From the NCBI GenBank assembly GCA_937930625.1, contig CALHBW010000248.1, forward strand, positions 1-12,587: DNA of 12,587 nucleotides, written 5' to 3'. Position 1 is the stretch's first letter. Each line of letters begins with the position of its first letter. The translations under genes and the position numbers were made by a program. Source of the DNA: an uncultured Saprospiraceae bacterium (GTDB taxonomy: Bacteria > Bacteroidota > Bacteroidia > Chitinophagales > Saprospiraceae). The notes beneath the pieces were generated by a model that searched no databases, was not told where the DNA came from, and was given only the letters and a program-made list of their open reading frames with translations. Of the stretch, positions 7,244-12,587 are shown piece after piece.

Positions 7244-7837
7244 ATGTTAGAGCAAATAAATAAAAAATATAATATATTAAAAGTTCTCCCGAATGAAGCA
7301 ATCTCCAAAGCAGACTTCGAGGAAGAATATCAGTCATTTGATTTTTTATACGGCTTCATTGCTGAAAATGGTGGGAAAATCTATGAAAATGGCATGTTAC
7401 AGTTCTTTTCGTTTCAAAAAGCATTAAAGTGGACGAAACTTGTTACAAATAACTATTTTACAGAGCTTAAAAATCAAATTTTCTGTTTTGGTATCACATG
7501 GCAGGGCTGTATTCTTGCCGTAGATAAAGACAATCAATCAATTTATTTATTTGATCCTGCGACTTGCGAATATTTTGCATTGGAAGATACTTCAATTGAA
7601 AAATTTTTTAAATATGATTTTGTGGAAATTGAGGACGAAGTAATATACCCAGAAGATTTCAGAGAATCTCTGTCCTATTTAAAAATTAATAACTTAGACT
7701 CAGATAAAAGCGTAGGGTACAAAATTTCTCTTTTCTTGGGTGGAGAAGATAATTTTGAGAATTTAGAAATTGCAGATACAGAAGTTATGTGGGAGTTACA
7801 AATTCAAATTGCAGAAGGTATCAATGAAACCCCATAG
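7244..7837 (+). CDS. Candidate immunity protein for the HNH-like effector (Tdi1/DUF1851-like)
   Basis: A 197-residue acidic, soluble protein with no signal peptide, starting 2 bp after the effector stop. Sequence features resemble the GAD-like/DUF1851 family that includes the T6SS immunity protein Tdi1: a central FCFGITWQGCILAVDKDN strand pair, a DPATCEYFALE turn, and a C-terminal SLFLGGEDNFENLEIADTEV segment followed by MWELQIQI. A cytoplasmic location fits protection against a nuclease. The gene is visibly more AT-rich than vgrG or tssF, which is common for acquired toxin/immunity cassettes. The family match is by eye; the immunity role is supported mainly by the tight spacing. Confidence 0.72.
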   Translation: MLEQINKKYNILKVLPNEAISKADFEEEYQSFDFLYGFIAENGGKIYENGMLQFFSFQKALKWTKLVTNNYFTELKNQIFCFGITWQGCILAVDKDNQSIYLFDPATCEYFALEDTSIEKFFKYDFVEIEDEVIYPEDFRESLSYLKINNLDSDKSVGYKISLFLGGEDNFENLEIADTEVMWELQIQIAEGINETP

Positions 7838-7901
7838 TGCAATAAGAGTATCCTTATCCTCAATAACTTGAATGACTACTGGGTAAATTTTGATAAAAAC
7901 G

Positions 7902-8588
7902 ATGAAAATCTGGAAACTACACGCCAACAACACCCAAACCGCGTCCATATACATTCGCACATACGAAGAAGCCGATTATTACAAAGAAGTATTTGAACAA
8001 CAATTCAATACCTCAAAAAAAATAGGCAACAACTGGCAGGATACCCTCATTTACAATATCGCGGATGCTGATTTTGGTAAATTTTTGTTTTCGGGAAAAG
8101 AAATATGGATATGCTCCGAAAAAGCTAAAGCACTCATAGAGCCTTTGCTTCAGGAGCATGTCGAATTTCTCCCTCTGCTTCTACGCGAACAAGCCCACAA
8201 AAAAATCTCCCGTCTCAAGCAAATATTCCAACGAAAAGCCCATAAACCCGTCATTCAAATGATCCCCGAAATTCCCTACTACATGCTCAATATCACCAAT
8301 ATCCAATCTTCAGAAATTATTGATAATGAGCAATCTGATATTGGCACGGATGCTAATGGCAATATTTACATGGTCGAACAACTCGCTTTTTATCCACAAA
8401 AAATCCAAAATAACCATCTCTTTAAAATTGATAATAAAGGGACATACTTCAAGTCTGCAACCTTCATTTCCGATGAATTAAGAAACATCATCGAAACCAA
8501 CTATCTCACAGGAATCACCTTTATCAAAAGACCACAGCATGAAGGCGGCACACTCATCTGGCAAAACGAATATACTTCTTTAGGGTGA
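7902..8588 (+). CDS. Immunity-like protein, resembles Imm11/Imm43 (DUF1629) group; no adjacent toxin
   Basis: A 228-residue soluble protein. I chose ATG 7902; a TTG at 7890 is also in frame. It begins with an IWKLHAN strand. It has FSGKEIWICSEKAKALIEPLL in the middle and closes with FKSATFISDELRNIIETNY and LTGITFIKR, an ending typical of the DUF1629 (Imm11) and Imm43-like immunity families. It lies 64 bp after the Tdi1-like gene, with no toxin of its own before it. It may be a second shield against the same effector, or an orphan immunity gene guarding against a rival's toxin. The last 18 bp of the gene, including the stop, lie in the left arm of a long hairpin. Confidence 0.62.
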   Translation: MKIWKLHANNTQTASIYIRTYEEADYYKEVFEQQFNTSKKIGNNWQDTLIYNIADADFGKFLFSGKEIWICSEKAKALIEPLLQEHVEFLPLLLREQAHKKISRLKQIFQRKAHKPVIQMIPEIPYYMLNITNIQSSEIIDNEQSDIGTDANGNIYMVEQLAFYPQKIQNNHLFKIDNKGTYFKSATFISDELRNIIETNYLTGITFIKRPQHEGGTLIWQNEYTSLG

Positions 8589-8767
8589 GAATTGGACTTT
8601 TTGACGTGAGGGATTTTGTGCTTTTCCGATAGCTATCGGAATTGCTTTGAGATTGGGTCTCGGTTAAACCGAGAGGATAAATAACCGATTTCAAAGTGAA
8701 AAATAAGTGCAAAAGCCACCGTCAAAATGTTCGATTCTTACCCTAAAGAAGTATAAACTTGCAAAAC
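8561..8767. repeat. Long nested hairpin with palindromic inserts, overlapping a stop codon
   Basis: Left arm from 8571 and right arm to 8755 pair starting with TATACTTCTTTAGGGT, then AGAAT and TTTTTGACG blocks. Pairing is restored farther in only if the palindrome TTCCGATAGCTATCGGAA (8624-8641) is left out of the left arm, so that palindrome looks like an insertion. The tip is a second small hairpin (8656-8676). GCAAAAC occurs at 8561-8567 and 8761-8767, exactly 200 bp apart, possibly a 7-bp target duplication. The gap 8589-8865 contains no gene. Confidence 0.75.
8656..8676. repeat. Short GC-rich palindrome, GGTCTCGG-N5-CCGAGAGG family (copy 2)
   Basis: GGTCTCGG, TTAAA, CCGAGAGG. It shares both 8-bp ends and total length with the copy at 3648-3668; only the central five bases differ. 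It forms the tip of the 8571-8755 hairpin. Confidence 0.8.
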
Positions 8768-8801
8768 CCAAAACAAACCCTTAATTTAGCCATATATTTT
8801 G

Positions 8802-8865
8802 TCAAAAAATCAAAAATCAAAAATCAAAAATCAAAAATCAAAAATCAAAAATCAAAAATCAAAAA
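8802..8865 (+). repeat. (TCAAAAA)8 tandem array ending at the tssE start codon
   Basis: Eight perfect TCAAAAA units (8810-8865) preceded by one 8-bp unit with an extra A (8802-8809). The array ends on the base before the ATG at 8866. The same heptad, in opposite orientation, makes up the arm at 451-477. Poly-A-rich leaders suit translation starts in Bacteroidota, and copy-number slippage could alter leader length. Confidence 0.92.
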
Positions 8866-9369
8866 ATGCCCACATACTATCCCGTTCCGTTTCCATTCGA
8901 TAAAATCCTTGCAAAGAAGGAGCGACTCAAAACCGAGTCCTTAGAATCGTCTATACGCGACAACATCCGCTTCTGCATCATGACGCGTCTAGGCGAATTT
9001 GCCTATGACAAACGCTTAGGATTCGAAATGTGGGAACACGACAAAAAAGTATTTTACCACGAAAAAGAACCCTATTACGAAGAAGAAGTAGAGATAGTCT
9101 ATAAGGGATTAATGGAAAATTCCACTGCCCGAAAAGACTTCACCAAAGCCCTCAAACAACTCGTCGCAAAAAACGAATTGCGCCTTGAACAAGTTGAAGC
9201 CTCCTTCGAATTCAAAGCCATTGGCGACAAAAAAGGACATGGTTCGATTTACCAACGTCGCATCGAAATCACCGTCAGAGGCAGAATAAAAAGCACCGGC
9301 AGACAACTCAATCCGCCATTCATCATGGAAATCCTCTATTCGCCATTCCGCGTCGAAAGCAACTTGTAA
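8866..9369 (+). CDS. tssE: T6SS baseplate wedge protein TssE (gp25-like)
   Basis: A 167-residue gp25/TssE-family protein that joins TssF and TssG in the baseplate wedge and seeds sheath assembly. The gp25 core lies at residues 20-130 or so: ESLESSIRDNIRFCIMTRLG, then EFAYDKRLGFEMWEHD, the usual place of the conserved Arg-Asn-Ile and the Tyr/Gly motifs, and later an acidic helix and EVEASFEFKA-type strand leading into RRIEITVRGRI. Length is normal for Bacteroidetes members. The ATG at 8866 is abutted by the heptad array. Gene order tssE-tssF-tssG on one strand supports the call. Confidence 0.87.
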   Translation: MPTYYPVPFPFDKILAKKERLKTESLESSIRDNIRFCIMTRLGEFAYDKRLGFEMWEHDKKVFYHEKEPYYEEEVEIVYKGLMENSTARKDFTKALKQLVAKNELRLEQVEASFEFKAIGDKKGHGSIYQRRIEITVRGRIKSTGRQLNPPFIMEILYSPFRVESNL

Positions 9370-9371
9370 GC

Positions 9372-9620
9372 GGTTGACGGTTGACGGTTGACGGTTGACG
9401 GTTGACGGAAGTTGCGCGGTTTGAATTTTGTGTAAGAATATTTTTCGTCAAAAAAACGTAAAAAAACCTCGCATCAGAACCGTCAACCATCCACCATCCA
9501 CCATCTACCGCCCAAAACATTTGCAAAAAAAATAAATAAACGCTACTTTTGATACGTAGATAAGAAAATCGTGTGCGTATGGTCGCCGTCCACCGTCCAC
9601 CGTCCACCATCAACCGTCCA
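9372..9620. repeat. Three five-unit heptad arrays in inverted arrangement before tssF
   Basis: GGTTGAC is repeated five times at 9372-9406. Two arrays in the opposite sense follow: CCGTCAA, CCATCCA, CCATCCA, CCATCTA, CCGCCCA at 9480-9514, and CCGTCCA three times, CCATCAA, CCGTCCA at 9586-9620. Each has five units of 7 bp. The third ends one base before the ATG at 9622. The first can pair with either of the others, so two alternative hairpins exist, only one of which would enclose the promoter at 9520-9551. No gene lies in 9370-9621. Confidence 0.88.
9520..9551 (+). promoter_or_regulatory. Candidate Bacteroidetes-type promoter for tssF
   Basis: TTTG at 9520-9523 and TACTTTTG at 9544-9551 are 20 bp apart, matching the Bacteroidetes primary sigma consensus TTTG-N19-21-TAnnTTTG. 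It lies 70 bp before the tssF start, between the second and third heptad arrays, so the third array would be in the transcript leader. Promoter use is inferred from sequence alone. Confidence 0.55.
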
Positions 9621-9621
9621 C

Positions 9622-11493
9622 ATGACTAAAGAAGAAATAGCCAAGGCCCTACTCCGCCAAGCGGGTTACTATTGGGACAAGGAAAACGAAGATACCGTCA
9701 ACCCCATAGACCCCGATACCTATGACCCTGCCGTAGATAAAATCTTCAAAGCCAATGCCGTAGAACTCGAAAAACTCTATGCCGAGATAGGCGTATCGCA
9801 GCAACGTGTCGTTATGGGTTTATCACGGACGCTAGTACCGGATAGCTCCTTATTGCCTTTTCCGGCGGTCACAGTGGCACAGTTGAACACCAAATTTGCA
9901 CGTATTGAAATCACGCCGGAAGACAGCTTTATGATTTCCGGGCAAGACGATACGGGCGACAAGCACGACTACTATTTCACCACGCTTTTTGAGCATCAAT
10001 TTCCAAGCTGCCAACTCAAATACGTCATCACCAATTCGGAGGCTATAAGAGTCGAAACCGACAAACTACAAGCCATCAAAGACAAAAATGCCCCGCCCGG
10101 TTTCAAAGACACCAAACACATTTGGATTGGCTTAGATATTAATAAAAGTACCGACCCCGACGACCACCTGATTTTTTTCTTGGGCAATAAAATTGTCAAT
10201 GAATTTGACCGTCATTACGCTGTCTTTTGCAGTACCGAAGGCAAACATCGCAGCACTTGGAAAATCAATGGCAAAGATGAACTCGAACTCCAAGTCCACA
10301 AAGGACTCGAACACTTCCTCGACGATGCCGCCAAAGCCAAACCCAAAGATGCCACCACCAACCTCCTCAATGCCCTCAAAGTCCCTTACGCCTATGAACA
10401 ACAGGTATTTACGCGATTCAAAGGCAGCTTTTTGACCCTCAAAAACCTGCCTGACAATCTCGAAATATATAAAAGCCCGACTCCGCCACTCGGTGAGGAC
10501 ACACATTTTGAAATTCCACAAAAAGAACCATTGCTTTGGATTCGCTTGGATTTTCAATTGCCGATTCCCAATAAATTTTTCCTCAAAAACCGCCTTTATG
10601 TCAATTGTGTGCCGGTACTTAATCGGAAATTAATTCAGCGAAATGTCTCTAAATCCGATTTTGACCGCATCTTGCTCCCGATGCCGACACAGGATTACTT
10701 CCTGTCTGTCAATAAGATATGGGACGAAACCGAAGAAACAGGCTACGAGCGCGTCGATATTCTCAACCCCGACGACCAGCATGGCTCATACGTAGTACGC
10801 ACGGGCGATAGCGTCCGCCGATTCAATCAACACGATGCCTCCAAACAGATTTATCGCCTCCTCGAAACCATCCAAGAAGAACACACTTCCTTCAAAGAAG
10901 GCGGTATCAATCGCCTCAAAGAAGACTTCGACGTGATAGACAAAGCCATGAACCGCATCCGCAAAGAAATGTACGACGATTACTATCAAAAAGGATTGCG
11001 TACCGACTACTTTGCGGTGGCAAATTTCCGTTCGGCAGCACTCGCGATTTATTATAATTATTGGGAATCACAAGGCGATGCCCTCAACCATTTTCGCGAT
11101 AGAAATGACCTCGAAGTACGGTCTGTGGATGTGCGCGGCATCAAAGGCTCGACCATCATTCCGATACAAGAGGGTAGGGGAGAGCTACGCGAAGAAGACT
11201 ACATTAACCTGCTCAAAGAAGCTATTTTATCCAGAAATAAAATCATCACAAAAGGCGATATTGAACAATATTTCCATCGTTACAAAGACAGTATTGAGGT
11301 CGTCAATATCAGCCGCGAATTATCCATTAATCAACAAACACAAGAATACGAGCGTGTTATTTTAGTTCAATTAAAATTAATTCGTAAAACAAAGAAAGAC
11401 AATGAGGTAAAAGAGTTTATGACGGCAAGACTCCAAAACGAACTCAACGCAATGACCACGTTTTTTACGCCGATAAAGATAATTTTTATATAG
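9622..11493 (+). CDS. tssF: T6SS baseplate protein TssF
   Basis: A 623-residue TssF-family baseplate subunit, two copies of which wrap one TssG in each wedge. The N terminus has the family pattern DPAVDKIFKANAVELEKLYA, then EIGVSQQRVVMGLSRTLVPD and PFPAVTVAQ. The centre has beta-rich segments such as HIWIGLDINKS and LLWIRLDFQLPIPNKFF. The C-terminal part has SVDVRGIKGSTIIPIQEGRG and ITKGDIEQYFHRYKDSIEVV, typical of Bacteroidetes TssF. There is no signal peptide or membrane span, as expected for a cytoplasmic baseplate protein. I chose ATG 9622 because the preceding in-frame codons from 9571 only translate the heptad repeat. It lies between tssE and tssG. Confidence 0.87.
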   Translation: MTKEEIAKALLRQAGYYWDKENEDTVNPIDPDTYDPAVDKIFKANAVELEKLYAEIGVSQQRVVMGLSRTLVPDSSLLPFPAVTVAQLNTKFARIEITPEDSFMISGQDDTGDKHDYYFTTLFEHQFPSCQLKYVITNSEAIRVETDKLQAIKDKNAPPGFKDTKHIWIGLDINKSTDPDDHLIFFLGNKIVNEFDRHYAVFCSTEGKHRSTWKINGKDELELQVHKGLEHFLDDAAKAKPKDATTNLLNALKVPYAYEQQVFTRFKGSFLTLKNLPDNLEIYKSPTPPLGEDTHFEIPQKEPLLWIRLDFQLPIPNKFFLKNRLYVNCVPVLNRKLIQRNVSKSDFDRILLPMPTQDYFLSVNKIWDETEETGYERVDILNPDDQHGSYVVRTGDSVRRFNQHDASKQIYRLLETIQEEHTSFKEGGINRLKEDFDVIDKAMNRIRKEMYDDYYQKGLRTDYFAVANFRSAALAIYYNYWESQGDALNHFRDRNDLEVRSVDVRGIKGSTIIPIQEGRGELREEDYINLLKEAILSRNKIITKGDIEQYFHRYKDSIEVVNISRELSINQQTQEYERVILVQLKLIRKTKKDNEVKEFMTARLQNELNAMTTFFTPIKIIFI

Positions 11494-11505
11494 AAAAATA
11501 TTAAA

Positions 11506-11693
11506 AATGTAAAATGTAAAATAATAAATGTAAAATGTAAATCCCGATAACTACCGGGATGTAGTACGTGTACGAAATATTTATATTTTTATATTTGTTA
11601 ATAAATTTAAAATCAAATAAATACGAAAGAAACACCTTAGTCTCGCGTCCTACAACTTTTACATTTTGAATTTATTATTTTACATTTTACATT
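11506..11693. repeat. Heptad-phased inverted repeat (ATGTAAA type) before tssG
   Basis: The 36-nt arms 11506-11541 and 11658-11693 are reverse complements at 34 of 36 positions and consist of ATGTAAA units with one ATAATAA unit. At the inner edge of the left arm, 11541-11560 is an imperfect palindrome with ATCCCG/CGGGAT ends, related to the CCGATAGCTATCGG palindrome at 8626. The loop of about 116 nt holds no gene. The right arm ends 16 bp before the likely tssG start. Confidence 0.88.
11590..11597 (+). promoter_or_regulatory. Weak promoter -7 candidate before tssG
   Basis: TATATTTG matches the Bacteroidetes TAnnTTTG box exactly, but no TTTG or TTG lies 19-21 bp upstream. It falls in the loop of the 11506-11693 hairpin, about 115 bp before the likely tssG start. 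In AT-rich DNA such a match is easily due to chance. Confidence 0.25.
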
Positions 11694-11709
11694 AAAAAAA
11701 CATCAACTA

Positions 11710-12587
11710 TTGAGCATTAATCTACAATCGCTGCTGGACACTATCTCTATCAAATTAGAGACAGACATTCTATTTGAATGTTTCGCCGGATTGGTGGCGG
11801 ATAGTGATGCCTATGAAGAAAATGAAATCCACATTTTACCCACCCATAATTTCAGAAGAAATTATCGCAACGACATCACCGAACTCAAACAACTGCTCAT
11901 TGAAGACGAAAAAAACGATTACGAAGAAGAACGCATCCTGAATATCCACACCAGCCGCACAGGAATTTTGGATTATTTGCCGGAAGCCTTCTTTGAACAA
12001 AAACCCTTCAAACTCAAAGACGAAAGCATCGAAAAATGGCAAAAACGCCTTGACGAATACTGGAAAAAACTCCCGGAAAAAACCGAAAGCGCGCAGCGAT
12101 TTTTCCGTCCATTAGAAATTGAATACAACAAAATCCGGGTGCGACGCGAGCGCAGCGAAGTCAATTTATTGAAAGATAATAACCCTTTATTGGAGAAAAT
12201 TTGGCGACAATTTCCTATTGACACATTGCCACAAAGACGCTTTGTAAGTACTTTACATTTATTGACTTATGTAGTTGGCGATGAGTACAAAACCAAGTAT
12301 CTGATTGAATATGTATTGGGCAAAAAAATCAATTTAGAATTTGGTGTAAGAGAAAAAACCGAACTACCCGACGACCTAAAACCCACTATCGGCAGCAAGG
12401 GCTTGGCATTGGGTTTCAGTTCAAATATTGGCAGTGATATTTACGAATATGCCCAAACTTGTACATTCACAGTGATGGATTTGCAAAAACGCGAATTTTT
12501 CGAGTACCAAGACGCCGAAACCGTACCCGGAAAACTGCTGACCACTATCGAAAAATACTATTTCCCACTAGATGTAGAAGTCAACTT
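11710..12587 (+). CDS. tssG: T6SS baseplate protein TssG, partial (3' end outside window)
   Basis: An open frame of 292 codons runs off the right edge. It follows tssF on the same strand and has the general features of Bacteroidetes TssG: an N-terminal helical region (SLLDTISIKLETDILFE), an acidic/Tyr-rich centre with FFRPLEIEYNKIRVRRERSE, and a later VSTLHLLTYVVGDEYKTKYL segment followed by IEYVLGKKINLEF and SSNIGSDIYEYAQTCTFTV. TssG links the two TssF copies and contacts TssK. No ATG is available near the start: the best choice is TTG 11710 (LSINLQSLLD if read as Leu), and the frame stays open upstream through the right hairpin arm, so the start is uncertain. Identification rests largely on position. 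Confidence 0.72.
   Translation, partial: MSINLQSLLDTISIKLETDILFECFAGLVADSDAYEENEIHILPTHNFRRNYRNDITELKQLLIEDEKNDYEEERILNIHTSRTGILDYLPEAFFEQKPFKLKDESIEKWQKRLDEYWKKLPEKTESAQRFFRPLEIEYNKIRVRRERSEVNLLKDNNPLLEKIWRQFPIDTLPQRRFVSTLHLLTYVVGDEYKTKYLIEYVLGKKINLEFGVREKTELPDDLKPTIGSKGLALGFSSNIGSDIYEYAQTCTFTVMDLQKREFFEYQDAETVPGKLLTTIEKYYFPLDVEVN

Noticed and set aside
8802..8865. CRISPR array
   Set aside because: The units are contiguous 7-mers with no spacers, and no cas genes are in the window.
8759..8944. 61-codon + strand frame with repeated Lys-Ser-Lys-Ile-Lys-Asn-Gln
   Set aside because: It is a translation of the TCAAAAA array in a frame that differs from tssE.
9323..9613. 96-codon - strand frame with repeated Val-Asp-Gly and Asn-Arg-Gln
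   Set aside because: The apparent protein repeats are just the translated GTTGACG/GTGGACG heptads.
8866..12587. Extracellular contractile injection or tailocin baseplate rather than T6SS
   Set aside because: gp25-like proteins and VgrG also occur there, but the TssF-like 623-residue protein and the following TssG-like frame fit T6SS.

Overview
The window looks like part of a Bacteroidota genome and carries a section of a subtype-iii (Bacteroidetes-type) type VI secretion system (T6SS). The grounds are the divergent VgrG, the DUF4280 PAAR-like spike proteins, the recognisable TssE, TssF and TssG baseplate genes, the lack of Shine-Dalgarno sequences before A/T-rich starts, and one promoter-like TTTG-N20-TACTTTTG match. 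A member of the Saprospiria is possible, but that is only a guess. All genes that can be supported lie on the + strand.

Layout. The window opens with the 3' end of an unrecognised gene (1-450). Next is a PAAR-like protein fused to a putative HExxH metallopeptidase toxin (550-1893), overlapped by a signal-peptide-bearing candidate immunity gene (1850-2407). After a very AT-rich gap comes a small DcrB/PsbP-like protein, possibly an effector adaptor (2776-3273), then VgrG (3697-5565). A second PAAR-like effector carries a HINT self-cleavage domain and an HNH-like C-terminal toxin (5736-7241). Its immunity candidate starts 2 bp later (7244-7837), followed by a second, apparently orphan immunity-like gene (7902-8588). 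The baseplate block closes the window: tssE (8866-9369), tssF (9622-11493) and a partial tssG (11710 to the end). Together these encode the spike, two spike-mounted toxins, their protective partners and the baseplate that loads them.

The most unusual feature is the intergenic DNA. Every gap longer than about 65 bp contains long inverted repeats. Most of their arms are short sequences repeated with a 7-bp period, such as TCAAAAA, GGTTGAC, ATGTAAA, CTATGAA and TTTGnnn. Several arrays run up to, or almost up to, the start codon of the next gene. Small GC-rich palindromes sit inside some of these structures, including one family of form GGTCTCGG-N5-CCGAGAGG present twice. One hairpin (5567-5704) is flanked by an exact 10-bp direct repeat, as an inserted element would be. 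The two toxin/immunity junctions have no such elements, so the repeats separate modules. Heptanucleotide repeats are known from filamentous cyanobacteria; I do not know of a description of this inverted, heptad-phased form in a T6SS locus.
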